This document shows, piece by piece, positions 17,618 to 26,189 of a DNA stretch of 64,000 nt; within the stretch, counting starts at the first letter, position 1, and every line of letters starts with the position of its first letter. The notes beneath the pieces were generated by a model that saw nothing but the letters and a program-made list of their open reading frames with translations, did not search any database and was not told the origin of the DNA. Position numbers and translations under genes: made by a program. The stretch is from Autumnicola tepida (lineage in GTDB: Bacteria > Bacteroidota > Bacteroidia > Flavobacteriales > Flavobacteriaceae). The stretch covers positions 1 through 64,000 of the forward strand of contig NZ_JAVRHQ010000015.1 in assembly GCF_031846485.1 (NCBI RefSeq), written 5' to 3'.

Positions 17618-20600
17618 TCAGAGTTTTGCAGAGCGCAGCCGCAGCGCGTTCGTAATTACCGAAACCGAGCTAAAACTCATCGCTAAGGCAGCGATCATTG
17701 GAGAAAGTAAAATCCCGAAGAAAGGATATAACACTCCCGCAGCGATTGGCACTCCTACCGAATTATAAATAAGTGCAAAAAATAAATTCTCCCTTATATT
17801 CCTCATCACTTTGGCGCTTAGCTGCTTCGCCTTTACCACACCCTGAAGGTCTCCTTTCACCAGGGTAATTTCAGCGCTTTCAATGGCCACATCGGTTCCG
17901 GTGCCCATGGCAATCCCAATTTCGGCCTGGGCAAGTGCAGGCGCATCGTTTATGCCATCACCAGCCATCGCTACTTTTTTGCCATTTTCCTGCAGGCGCT
18001 TTACTTCTTCCTGCTTATCCTGTGGCAGCATTCCCGCTTTAAATCCGCTAAGCCGCATTTCGCCGGCCACTGCCGCAGCCGTATTTTCGTTATCCCCGGT
18101 AAGCATAACTACCTCAACGCCTTGTTCCATTAATGCTGAAATAGCCTGGCGACTGGTTTTCTTAATAGCATCGGTAATGGTGATATAGCCGGCCACTTCA
18201 GTATTCACAGAAAGATAAGAAACCGTTTTTCCCGATTTTTGCTCTTTTAAGACCTGCTCTTCCAATGCTGCGGAAACAGGAATATTCAGCTCCTGCAGAA
18301 GGGCCGCGTTACCAATTGCTATTTTTTCAGCATTTATTTCTGCAGTAACGCCTTTTCCCGTAACCGCATTAAAATTTGAGGCCTCTGTAAATTTCACATT
18401 TTTGCCCCGGGCATAGTTTACAGTTGCTTCAGCCAGCGGATGTTCACTTAAAGCATTTACGGAAGCTATCTTTTGCAATACCTCATCTTCAGTAAAACTA
18501 TTCGCAGCCACCACTTTTTCTACTGAAGGTTTGCCCTCTGTTATGGTCCCGGTTTTATCAATTATCAGCGTATCAATATCATCCATTTGTTCCAGGGCAC
18601 GGGCATTTTTAATCAGCACCCCGTTTTGCGCTCCTTTGCCCACTCCTACCATAACCGACATTGGCGTGGCCAGCCCTAAAGCGCAGGGACAGGCAATAAT
18701 TAAAACCGCAATGGCATTGATCAGGGCATAAACATAAGAGGGCTCCGGCCCGTAAATGGCCCAGATAACAAAGGTTATAATGGAAATGATCACCACCACC
18801 GGCACAAAGTATGCTGAAATTTTATCTGCCAGTTTCTGGATTGGCGCCTGGGAACGACTGGCATCGTTAACCATTTTTACGATTTGGGCCAGCAGGGTTT
18901 CGTTCCCCACTTTTTCGGCCTTCATGGTAAAGCTTTGGTTCCCGTTTATAGTTCCCGAAGTCACTTTATCACCTTCAGCTTTTTCCACGGGAACCGGTTC
19001 CCCGGTGATCATGGATTCATCTATGCTGGTCTGGCCTTTTTCTATACTTCCATCTACGGCGATTTTATCCCCGGGTTTTACCCTTAGAATATCTCCTTCT
19101 TGAATTTTATTGGTCGAGATCACTTCTTCTTCCCCATCAACTACACGAATGGCGGTATTTGGCGCCAGCTTCAGCAATTCCTTAATGGCTGAATTTGTCC
19201 TGCTGTGGGCACGGGCTTCCATTACCTGCCCCAGCAACACAAGGGTGAGGATTACCGTGGCTGCTTCAAAATAAACATGCACGGTGCCCGCTTCGGTTTT
19301 AAACTGCTGCGGGAAAAAATCTGGGACCAGCATCCCGAATACGCTGAAAAGCCAGGCCACCCCGGCACCTATTCCAATTAAAGTGAACATATTGAGGTTC
19401 CAGGAAACTACAGACTTCCATGCGCGTTCAAAGAACATCCAGGTAGCGTAAAAAACCACCGGCAGCGAAAGGCCAAACTGGATCCAGTTCCAGTATTTTA
19501 AATCCATCCAATCGTAAAGCGGATTATCCGCCAACATCTCAGACATGGCGATAAGGAATACCGGGAGGGTAAAGGCCACCGCTATTTTAAACTTTTTCAG
19601 CAGCTTTTTATAAGTTTTATCTTCTGCTGAAGAATCTACTTCTTTTGGCACCAGGTCCATCCCGCAAATAGGGCAGCTCCCCGGCCCGTCTTCTTCTATT
19701 TCCGGGTGCATGGGGCACGTATAGCCTCCCCCCCCGCCCCCTCCAAAGGAGGGGGAGTTAAGGCTCATTTCTTCCACCAGGTCCATCCCGCACACGGGAC
19801 AATCTCCGGGCTTACTATAGGTTTTATCCCCTTCGCAATGCATCGGGCAGTAAAAAACACCGGTACCTTCGCCTTTTGCCTCCTGGTTTTTCCCATGCTG
19901 ATGATATTGGTGTTCCTCTCCAGGCAAATGAATCTGGTAATTCCCACCCGCTTCTCTCAACGCCTGCTGAAATTTGTCAATTTTGATATGCTCCTGCATT
20001 GCTATCTCCGCTTCAGCATTTTCCAGATTAACAGTAGCTTTGGTCACGCCTTCCAACTTGTTCAAAGCTTCTTCAACATGGGCGCGACAGCCGTTGCAGG
20101 TCATTCCCGTAACAGCATATTTATGCTTCATCCCGGAATCATTCATTTTCCCTGTCTTTTCAGAATTGGAAACTTCAGAAGAATGCTTATGTTTTTCTTC
20201 CGCTTCAGATGGAAGATGAATCTGGTAATTCCCGCCCGCTTCTTTTAACGCCTGCTGAAATTTGCCAATTTTAATATGCTCCCGCATTTCTATCTCCGCT
20301 TCAGCTTTTTCAAGATCCACAATAGCTTTGGTCACGCCTTCAACCTTATTCAGTGCTTCTTCCACATGACTGCGACAACCATTACACGTCATTCCCGTAA
20401 CAGCATATTTATGCTTCATCCCGGAATCATTCATTTTCCCTGTCTTTTCTGAATTGGAAACTTCAGAAGAATGCTTATGTTTTTCTTTCGCTTCAGATGG
20501 AAGATGAATCTGGTAATTTCCACCCGCTTCTTTTAACGCCTGCTGAAATTTGTCAATTTTAATATGCTCCCGCATTTCTATCTCCGCTTCAGCTTTTTCA

Positions 20601-20707
20601 AGATCAACAGAAGCTTTTGTCACGCCTTTAACCTTATTCAGTGCTTCTTCCACATGACTGCGACAACCATTACAGGTCATTCCAGTGACTGTATAGATAT
20701 GTTTCAT
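17618..20707 (-). CDS. copA: Copper-exporting P-type ATPase with three HMA and two Cys/His-rich N-terminal domains
   Basis: This 1029-residue P1B-1 ATPase exports Cu(I) from the cytosol. Three HMA domains (1-70, 97-166, 193-262) each carry GMTCNGC. Two CPMH...CPxCGM heavy-metal-binding domains follow (284-312 and 330-354). The ATPase core then shows TGEP (568-571), the membrane CPC (673-675), the phosphorylated Asp in DKTGT (717-721), SEHP (754-757) and GDGINDAP (916-923). The last helices contain the YN and MSFSS signatures expected for copper. HMA1 and HMA2 come from a 288-bp tandem duplication. Residues 315-329 are encoded by a G/C-rich palindrome (see repeats). The ATG at 20707 is preferred to 20719 because it begins the HMA exactly as in the repeats. 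Copper specificity is by motif. Confidence 0.95.
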   Translation of the reverse strand: MKHIYTVTGMTCNGCRSHVEEALNKVKGVTKASVDLEKAEAEIEMREHIKIDKFQQALKEAGGNYQIHLPSEAKEKHKHSSEVSNSEKTGKMNDSGMKHKYAVTGMTCNGCRSHVEEALNKVEGVTKAIVDLEKAEAEIEMREHIKIGKFQQALKEAGGNYQIHLPSEAEEKHKHSSEVSNSEKTGKMNDSGMKHKYAVTGMTCNGCRAHVEEALNKLEGVTKATVNLENAEAEIAMQEHIKIDKFQQALREAGGNYQIHLPGEEHQYHQHGKNQEAKGEGTGVFYCPMHCEGDKTYSKPGDCPVCGMDLVEEMSLNSPSFGGGGGGGYTCPMHPEIEEDGPGSCPICGMDLVPKEVDSSAEDKTYKKLLKKFKIAVAFTLPVFLIAMSEMLADNPLYDWMDLKYWNWIQFGLSLPVVFYATWMFFERAWKSVVSWNLNMFTLIGIGAGVAWLFSVFGMLVPDFFPQQFKTEAGTVHVYFEAATVILTLVLLGQVMEARAHSRTNSAIKELLKLAPNTAIRVVDGEEEVISTNKIQEGDILRVKPGDKIAVDGSIEKGQTSIDESMITGEPVPVEKAEGDKVTSGTINGNQSFTMKAEKVGNETLLAQIVKMVNDASRSQAPIQKLADKISAYFVPVVVIISIITFVIWAIYGPEPSYVYALINAIAVLIIACPCALGLATPMSVMVGVGKGAQNGVLIKNARALEQMDDIDTLIIDKTGTITEGKPSVEKVVAANSFTEDEVLQKIASVNALSEHPLAEATVNYARGKNVKFTEASNFNAVTGKGVTAEINAEKIAIGNAALLQELNIPVSAALEEQVLKEQKSGKTVSYLSVNTEVAGYITITDAIKKTSRQAISALMEQGVEVVMLTGDNENTAAAVAGEMRLSGFKAGMLPQDKQEEVKRLQENGKKVAMAGDGINDAPALAQAEIGIAMGTGTDVAIESAEITLVKGDLQGVVKAKQLSAKVMRNIRENLFFALIYNSVGVPIAAGVLYPFFGILLSPMIAALAMSFSSVSVITNALRLRSAKL
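19723..19765. repeat. G/C-rich palindrome inserted in frame in copA
   Basis: A perfect inverted repeat CCCCCTCC-AAA-GGAGGGGG (19737-19755) lies inside an outer AGCCT...AGGCT pair (19723-19727 with 761-765 of the same block). It encodes a PSFGGGGGGG linker between the two Cys/His-rich domains of CopA. Composition and palindromy are unlike the surrounding coding DNA and resemble intergenic repeat elements of Bacteroidota. Confidence 0.7.
19922..20707 (-). repeat. 288-bp tandem repeat encoding the CopA HMA domains
   Basis: The units are 20420-20707, 20132-20419 and a shorter diverged third unit at about 19922-20131. Units 1 and 2 encode 96 residues each, differ at only a handful of positions and include the same linker (HSSEVSNSEKTGKMNDSG). 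Unit 3 shares the HMA fold but has more changes and a different linker. The pattern indicates a recent duplication of one HMA plus linker. Confidence 0.9.
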
Positions 20708-20875
20708 AATTGCTCGCAATTTTCCGGCAAGTTAAATTTTCAATATCCAATTCGATATTAAAATTGTCGGATTTCCTTTTGAATTCTTTCTGGTTTTAGA
20801 GCTCAATCCGCACTTCATTTGTAATGAATATGGGATCCAGACGAATTTTTAAAATTTCAGAACGTTTTTAAATAA

Positions 20876-20905
20876 TAAAAGCCCGGTAAGGGTCCGGGCT
20901 CTTTA
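20876..20905 (-). terminator. Intrinsic terminator after the Csp-like gene
   Basis: On the minus strand AGCCCGG-acccta-CCGGGCT is followed by TTTATTATTT. It lies about 30 bases after the stop of the Csp-like gene, so copA (start 20707) probably has its own promoter in the 219-base gap. Confidence 0.85.
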
Positions 20906-20926
20906 TCTTTAATTAGGGCTTTTGAT

Positions 20927-21247
20927 TTATGCCAAAAATTCCTCGCATGCCTTTTCACATTCCCTGCAGGCTTTCGCGCAATCCTGGCAATGTTGGGAAT
21001 CGTGTTTTTCGCATTCGTCTGCACATTCTCCGCAAACCTGCTTACAATACTCCACAAGGCCCGTAACATTTGCCCCATCTATAGCAAGTATTTGGGCAAG
21101 TGCCGCGCAGGCTTCAGAACAAACTTTATCTGTACGTATGCACGGCACCATTTTCTTTAGATCATCTTCATCAAGGCAGGCGTCTGCGCAATAGTTGCAA
21201 TGGTTAATACAGTTTCCAAGCGCGTGAATAAATTTTTCATTTCTCAT
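20927..21247 (-). CDS. Cysteine-rich four-helix-bundle copper-binding protein (Csp-like)
   Basis: This 106-residue protein has 16 cysteines, mostly spaced as CxxxC along helices (for example NCINHCNYCADAC near the start and HCQDCAKACRECEKAC near the end). This pattern is that of Csp1/Csp3-type copper-storage bundles, where inward-facing Cys line the core and hold many Cu(I) ions. There is no signal peptide, so it should be cytosolic like Csp3. It lies 96 bases downstream of the AraC regulator and ends at a strong terminator, which makes it the likely last gene of the Cus transcript. Copper is inferred from the family and context. Confidence 0.88.
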   Translation of the reverse strand: MRNEKFIHALGNCINHCNYCADACLDEDDLKKMVPCIRTDKVCSEACAALAQILAIDGANVTGLVEYCKQVCGECADECEKHDSQHCQDCAKACRECEKACEEFLA

Positions 21248-21343
21248 AATATTCTCTTTTAATTGGTTATAAATTCAATATAAAAAGCATTAAGAAAAAT
21301 GACTTTTAAAATTATGGTAAAGAATATTGCTTTTAAGGAAAAT

Positions 21344-21910
21344 TTATAAAGAATCCAGGGTATTCTGCCTTTTTACGCGCTTTAGCCGGTATTCAGACGG
21401 ACTCAATCCAGTGCTCTTCCTGAAAGAACTGGAAAGGTAAGCGGCACTCGAATATCCCGTTTGGTCTGCGATTTCAGAAATATTCAGCTCATCGTATTCC
21501 AGTAACTCCTTTACACGCTGTACACGAATGCTGTTTTGAAAACTCGAAATACTGCGCCCTTCATATTTAGTAAAAAGATTAGTGAGATGGCTGTAGTCAT
21601 AATGTAGGCGGTCACTCAGCACGCGGGAAAGTTTTTCATCACGTAGCTCGTTTTCATAAACCTGTGATATAATAATAGATTTGATGTTGTTTATGATCCT
21701 TTCATTTTTCTCCTGAAGAATTTCAAATCCCACTGCCCGGAAATCCCGCTGAAGGTTATGAAGCTCCAAATCTTTTAATTCCCTGTTTAAAACCGCTTCT
21801 CCAAGGGAAATACGTACAAACGGAATATTATGCCGCTGCAAAATTTCCTTTACGGTTGCAATGCAGCGGTTACATACCACGTTTTTAATCTGAAGGCTTT
21901 CGTTTTTCAA
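21344..21910 (-). CDS. AraC-family regulator with HMA-like N-terminal domain
   Basis: This 188-residue protein has two parts. Residues 1 to about 70 resemble a heavy-metal-associated fold whose loop is VVCNRCIATV (Cys13 and Cys16 as CxxC), followed by alternating strands and helices. Residues of about 85-185 contain an AraC-type double helix-turn-helix (EYDELNISEIADQTGYSSAAYLSSSFRK and LSPSEYR). The likely role is sensing copper, or a similar soft metal, through the CxxC and switching the surrounding genes. The sequence shows no second ligand site. It sits within the copper gene order and is co-directional. Similar HMA-AraC fusions exist in Bacteroidota. The metal is inferred, not shown. Confidence 0.82.
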   Translation of the reverse strand: MKNESLQIKNVVCNRCIATVKEILQRHNIPFVRISLGEAVLNRELKDLELHNLQRDFRAVGFEILQEKNERIINNIKSIIISQVYENELRDEKLSRVLSDRLHYDYSHLTNLFTKYEGRSISSFQNSIRVQRVKELLEYDELNISEIADQTGYSSAAYLSSSFRKSTGLSPSEYRLKRVKRQNTLDSL

Positions 21911-21970
21911 ATTTTTGAAATTGAAAGCCGGTTCCTGCTGAAAATTAAGCGCTGGAAACCGGCTTTTTGA

Positions 21971-22543
21971 TTAATTCAAGGTTTCTTCAGTCCTGCCGCA
22001 GTTAAGCATTTTTTCTCCAAAATATGGATTTCTTATCTGCTTGCTATTCGAGTACCAGTAAGCTCCTTTGCCTTCAAAAGCCATGGGGCAATACTGCCTA
22101 TAAATTTCTCCTGAAGTAATTGCTCCTTGTAGAACCGGCTGCATAGCCGAAGCCAAATCAGAGAAAGCCTCGCGCTGAACATTAATATCTTCTGTTGCCA
22201 GGATTTTATTGGCTGCGTTTACAAGTTCTGCCCTATCAGTATCTTTCTTTATCTCATTAACCAGTTTCTGCGCCGACTTTTGAGCATCCATAGCATTGCT
22301 GGCCACAAGGGCTTCCTTAATACCAATGTAGGCTTCATAAATACGGCCAGTAGCTTTTTCATTAAACTGTGGAGCCGCCACAGAATCCTGCATTTCCTTC
22401 ATGCTGGTTTCAGTTTCCTGGTGGTGCTCATTTTGCATTGGCATTCCCTCTTCTTCGTTCTCCTTACTGTCCCTACAGGAAGAAAGACTAACGCTGGCTG
22501 CTATTGCAGCAAAGAAAACCGCGTTTCTCATTACTCGTTTCAT
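21971..22543 (-). CDS. DUF3347 lipoprotein
   Basis: This 190-residue protein has a lipoprotein signal (lipobox ending at Cys23). It then has a His/Met-rich acidic linker (GMPMQNEHHQETETSMKEMQ) and a helical DUF3347 domain (about 60-190) ending CPMAFEGKGAYWYSNSKQIRNPYFG...MLNCG. The same closing pattern (CPMANNNKGAYWIS...NPYFGEAMLTCG) ends CusB encoded just upstream, so the two are paralogous modules. The conserved Cys, Met, His and Trp are plausible metal ligands at the periplasmic face. The function is unknown beyond association with heavy-metal efflux. A second ATG five codons in is possible. Confidence 0.88.
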   Translation of the reverse strand: MKRVMRNAVFFAAIAASVSLSSCRDSKENEEEGMPMQNEHHQETETSMKEMQDSVAAPQFNEKATGRIYEAYIGIKEALVASNAMDAQKSAQKLVNEIKKDTDRAELVNAANKILATEDINVQREAFSDLASAMQPVLQGAITSGEIYRQYCPMAFEGKGAYWYSNSKQIRNPYFGEKMLNCGRTEETLN

Positions 22544-22614
22544 ATCTACTCTTTTTGGTTATTTAAATTAGTGATTCTTTTTTATTATACCTGAAAAATG
22601 CTTTTAGTATTTTA

Positions 22615-24354
22615 TTACCGTTCCGTTTGCCTGGCACCAAAAATCTTTTTTGTTTCCCCGCAAGTTAACATTGCCTCTCCAAAATAAGGATTTCGTATTT
22701 CCCGTATCTCGCTTATCCAGTAAGCACCTTTGTTATTATTGGCCATTGGACACCTCTGTAAATAAAGGGTGTTATTAAGGTTATCCATATTGGAAACAAA
22801 AGCAAGCACATTTTCGGAAAGGGCCACAAAATGATCCCGCTGGTTCTCCAGTTGGGTGTTTTCTGAAATACCTTCCAGCATGGTTTTAATTTTATCCAGA
22901 TGTGTGACTTCCATATTCCCCAGGTTTTTTGTTCTAAGCCCATTTACCTGCCGCAGCATTTTATAGGCCTCAGCCTTTGCTTCCTCCATATTAGAATTTA
23001 CCAAAGCATTTTTTAAATCCAGGTAACTGTCCAGTACGCTGGTGAAATCTTTCTGAAAAATTTCCGGCAGCCGCATTTCCATCTGCATAGGTTTTTCTTC
23101 GGAAACTGCTTCTGTGGCCTCGCCGTTCATCATAGAAGGTTTGCCCTGTAATTGTGCGGCCGCATCTACGGTAAAAGTTCCGTTTACCACAATCTCCTCT
23201 TCGGCATTAAGGCCCTGCAGGACTTCATAATTGTTCCCCAACTGCCTGCCCAGCTGTACTTCCCGCATCTCAAAAACAGGTTTTTTAGGATTTGTTTTTA
23301 CGTAAACCAAAGAACGCTCTCCTGTCCATAATACTGCCGATTTTGGAATAGTTATATTTGCTGAATTTGCCGCCTGCTCCACCTCCAGCCTGCCTTTAAC
23401 AAACATGCCCGGTTTGAGCTTTCCCTTCTCGTTTTCCAGTTCTGCCCTTATCTTGACGGTTCGCGTTGAAGTATTTAAAAGCGGATTTACAAATGAAATT
23501 TCCGATTCAAATTGCCGGTCTGGAAAAGCATTGGTGGTAATTGTAATTTTCTGGCCTTCTTCCAAACCTGAAAGTTGGTTTTCATAAACATCAAAAACCG
23601 CCCATACATTGTTTAAATCGGCGATTTCATACAATGGCTGCCCCTGCTCTACGTAATCTCCTTCCTGCACCATTTTTTGGGTCACCGTTCCGCCTACAGT
23701 GGCGTATACGGGAAAATTCTCTTTTACACTTCCCGAATTTTCAATGGCATCTATTTGAGTATCGCTAAGTTTCCAAAGCTTCAGCTTATTCCTCACCGCC
23801 CTGTAAAGCGCAGGCTGATTTTCCTTTAATCTGGCCGCGGTTAAAAGCTCCTGCTGGGCAGAAACCAGTTCCGGCGAGTAAATTGTGGCCAGCAACTGCC
23901 CACGCTTTACCTGCTCGCCGGTGGTATTGATGTTCAGGTTTTCTATACGCCCGCCGAAATAGGAAGTTTGCACGGCATTGGCCTCTTCATTCACCTCAAT
24001 TTTGCCCGATAGTACGAACCCGCTGGCTGCTTCCCCCGTCATGCCTACCTTCGCCGTTTGTATAGTGGCCAGTGCCATGGCATTTTCGGTAAGGCTGAAT
24101 TGCTCTGGAGATAATCCCGCGGCGTCGGCTTCAGCGGGAATAAGGTACATCCCGCAAATTGGACAATCTCCCGGTTCAGATTTCATAATTTGCGGATGCA
24201 TGCTACACGTCCACATCTGTTCGGAAGCTTCACTTTCATGCTCCTGCCTGGCAGTGCTTTCTGCGGCCGCCTCTTCAGAATTGATTCCGAAGAAAAGATA
24301 GCCCAGCAGCAATCCTGCAAGCAAAATTCCAATGTAAATGATATATTTTTTCAT
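22615..24354 (-). CDS. cusB: Periplasmic adaptor of the Cus-type RND efflux system, with HMBD and DUF3347
   Basis: This 579-residue membrane-fusion protein links the RND pump to the outer-membrane channel. It has an N-terminal membrane anchor (4-23) and a heavy-metal-binding domain (about 48-74, TCSMHPQI...GDCPICGMYLIP). The barrel-sandwich, hairpin and beta-barrel core of the HlyD family spans about 100-420 (GGRIENLN, ATVGGTVTQKMVQEGDYVEQG, GMFVKGRL). The C-terminal DUF3347 domain spans about 440-579. The HMBD is related to the two in CopA. It lies 58 bases after the TolC-type gene. Copper or silver substrate is inferred from the CusA/CopA neighbours. Confidence 0.92.
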   Translation of the reverse strand: MKKYIIYIGILLAGLLLGYLFFGINSEEAAAESTARQEHESEASEQMWTCSMHPQIMKSEPGDCPICGMYLIPAEADAAGLSPEQFSLTENAMALATIQTAKVGMTGEAASGFVLSGKIEVNEEANAVQTSYFGGRIENLNINTTGEQVKRGQLLATIYSPELVSAQQELLTAARLKENQPALYRAVRNKLKLWKLSDTQIDAIENSGSVKENFPVYATVGGTVTQKMVQEGDYVEQGQPLYEIADLNNVWAVFDVYENQLSGLEEGQKITITTNAFPDRQFESEISFVNPLLNTSTRTVKIRAELENEKGKLKPGMFVKGRLEVEQAANSANITIPKSAVLWTGERSLVYVKTNPKKPVFEMREVQLGRQLGNNYEVLQGLNAEEEIVVNGTFTVDAAAQLQGKPSMMNGEATEAVSEEKPMQMEMRLPEIFQKDFTSVLDSYLDLKNALVNSNMEEAKAEAYKMLRQVNGLRTKNLGNMEVTHLDKIKTMLEGISENTQLENQRDHFVALSENVLAFVSNMDNLNNTLYLQRCPMANNNKGAYWISEIREIRNPYFGEAMLTCGETKKIFGARQTER

Positions 24355-24411
24355 CTCTTTTAGATTTTAAAAATAGGTTTAAGCTAAGCTCCACCTGGTA
24401 TTCTGCTATAA

Positions 24412-25809
24412 TTAATTGCTTAAATAATTCACCATTGTGGCCTGCATGTAAAAATTCTTCACCGCTTCTATATGACCAAGCTGAAACTTCAACTGCATTT
24501 CCTGGATTTCCAGCACATCGTTAAAATCTATAGTCCCGGTTTCATAATTTTTCAGCAGGATTTCTTCGGCATCCTTGGCCTGTTCAAGGTTCTTCAGGTA
24601 AGTAGCGGCGGTTATCCTTGCAGAAGCCCTTTCGCTAACAGCCTCCTTCAACATGGTTTGCAGCTTAAGCAGCCTGTTTTGCTGTTGCGCCCTTATTTCT
24701 TTCTGCCTTAGTTCATTTTGCCTGCTTACAGATCTATACTTATTGCTGAATATTGGAATAGCCACCGAAAGCATTGGCATCAGGATGTCTTTGCCATTAT
24801 CGGTAAAATCCATATCTGCCCTTTCTGCCACGCTTACATAATCCAGCCCTACACCAATTTTTGGCAGCGCTTCTTTCCTGTTTAAACTTTCTGCCTCGGC
24901 AACAGAGGTGTACAATTGTTCAAATTTTAATAATTCCGGGTGCACTTCTGAAATTTTTTCTTCGGAAAAATCCTTATCGGGCACCGCCAGGGACTCGGGA
25001 ATTAGTAGCGGCCGACTTTCTTTGCTGTTCAGCAGCTTTTCAAACTGAAGCTTCTCCGCCCCGGCATCCTGCTCCAGGGTTTGGGCCTGTTGCACAAGGT
25101 CATTCTGCCGCATTTGAAGCCGGAGCACATCTACCGCAGAAGCGCTTCCCACTTCAAGAAAAGTGAGGGCCAGTTCATGATAGGTATCCAGCAGTTCCAC
25201 ATTTTCTAAAAGGATGGCCTGTTTCGCCTGCAGGGCATAAAGCCGGTAATAAGACTGCGCTACAGCTAATGCCAGTTTTCGTTTGGCAATGGAAATTTCA
25301 ACATATTCAGCATCTGCCATGGAAGCCGCGTAATTTTTCCTGGCGGTAATGGTGCCGAACCAGGGCAGCATCTGCCTCACCGAAAATCGTGCTTTCTGGG
25401 GCCCGGTTCTGGTTTCAGGTTCACTTGCGAAATAGCCCGCACTCAGTTCAGTATCCGGCAAGCCGCCCGCTTCTTCTGCTTTTTCTGCCGTAAGCTCATA
25501 ACGATATTGCAGCGCCTGAATCTCGGGACTATTTTCTTCAGCCTCCTTAATGTAAGATTGCAATTGCTGCGCGTTTGCGGAGTGAGAAACAAAAAGTGAG
25601 AAGAAAAAAAGAGTCGAGAACAGGAAATTGGAAGCTGGAAACTGGAGAACAAATACTGGAAACTGGAAGCTGGAAACCAGACACTGGGGCCGAGAAGCTT
25701 TAGGCTGAAGGTACGCCATTAGACTTTGGATACTGAAAATTTGAAGTTGAATAAATTTAAGTTCAAACTTCAGGCCTCTAACTTTTAACTTCCAAATTTT
25801 ATTTTTCAT
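24412..25809 (-). CDS. TolC-family outer-membrane channel (CusC-like) with repeat-derived N-terminus
   Basis: This 465-residue protein has a TolC-like body (about 85-460) with paired long helices, DVLRLQMRQNDLVQQAQ and NYETGTIDFNDVLEIQEMQLKFQ segments. It should form the outer-membrane exit duct of the Cus system. The hydrophobic signal core FLFSTLFFFSLFVSHSANAQ lies only at about residues 63-82. Before it is a 60-residue stretch without a typical n-region, encoded by low-complexity DNA containing TTTCCAGCTTCCAG-type repeats. The ATG at 25809 overlaps the stop of the four-helix-bundle gene. The true start may lie closer to the signal core, but no ATG is there. Confidence 0.85.
   Translation of the reverse strand: MKNKIWKLKVRGLKFELKFIQLQIFSIQSLMAYLQPKASRPQCLVSSFQFPVFVLQFPASNFLFSTLFFFSLFVSHSANAQQLQSYIKEAEENSPEIQALQYRYELTAEKAEEAGGLPDTELSAGYFASEPETRTGPQKARFSVRQMLPWFGTITARKNYAASMADAEYVEISIAKRKLALAVAQSYYRLYALQAKQAILLENVELLDTYHELALTFLEVGSASAVDVLRLQMRQNDLVQQAQTLEQDAGAEKLQFEKLLNSKESRPLLIPESLAVPDKDFSEEKISEVHPELLKFEQLYTSVAEAESLNRKEALPKIGVGLDYVSVAERADMDFTDNGKDILMPMLSVAIPIFSNKYRSVSRQNELRQKEIRAQQQNRLLKLQTMLKEAVSERASARITAATYLKNLEQAKDAEEILLKNYETGTIDFNDVLEIQEMQLKFQLGHIEAVKNFYMQATMVNYLSN
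25618..25690. repeat. Degenerate TTCCAACTT-like repeats in the tolC 5' end
   Basis: The plus strand shows GGAAATTGGAAGCTGGAAACTGG, ACTGGAAACTGGAAGCTGG and similar stretches, degenerate relatives of the heptamer array at 26190-26315. Together with TTTGGAAGTTAAAAGTTAGAGG at about 25772-25800 on the minus strand, they flank the four-helix-bundle gene on its downstream side. They lie inside the open frame annotated as the start of the TolC-type gene. Confidence 0.6.
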
Positions 25810-26167
25810 AGCTTTTCCAATTTTGATGAAGCTTCGTAATCTTTCTACCTATTATGGCATTCCTGTCAATGAGTTTTTCAAAATTTTCTTTATCAATATA
25901 ACTACAGTCCTTTGAGAAATTCAACCAGGTTTCCACCTCTCCGTTCGAGCCAAGCGCATGAATTAAATGTTGCTTAAATATATTCTCGTAATTTCTTTTA
26001 CACCAGCCTTCACTAATGTTGGCAGGAACAGATCTGCTGGCCCTAATTAGCTGCGAAGTCAAACTGTAAATCTCCTCCTTCGGAAACCTTCTTGTATGCA
26101 AAAAAACATCCATAGCCAATTCATAAGATTCCTTATAAACCATTAAATCCTTAAAAGACTGTATCAT
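25799..26167 (-). CDS. Four-helix-bundle protein (S23/IVP-like)
   Basis: This 122-residue protein belongs to the four-helix-bundle family found in 23S rRNA intervening sequences and free-standing in many Bacteroidota. Signature segments are FKDLMVYKESYELAMDVF and IYSLTSQLIRASRSVPANISEGW. The open frame runs back to 26314, but its first 49 codons are heptamer-repeat DNA reading VGSWKLE over and over. ATG 26167 (MIQSFKDL) is the natural start. It sits between cusA and the TolC-type gene and overlaps the start of the latter by 11 bases, splitting an otherwise standard cusA-cusC-cusB order. The family shares a fold with Avd of diversity-generating retroelements, but no reverse transcriptase is present. 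Confidence 0.85.
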   Translation of the reverse strand: MIQSFKDLMVYKESYELAMDVFLHTRRFPKEEIYSLTSQLIRASRSVPANISEGWCKRNYENIFKQHLIHALGSNGEVETWLNFSKDCSYIDKENFEKLIDRNAIIGRKITKLHQNWKSYEK

Positions 26168-26189
26168 ATTTTCGTATCTTAAATGAATT

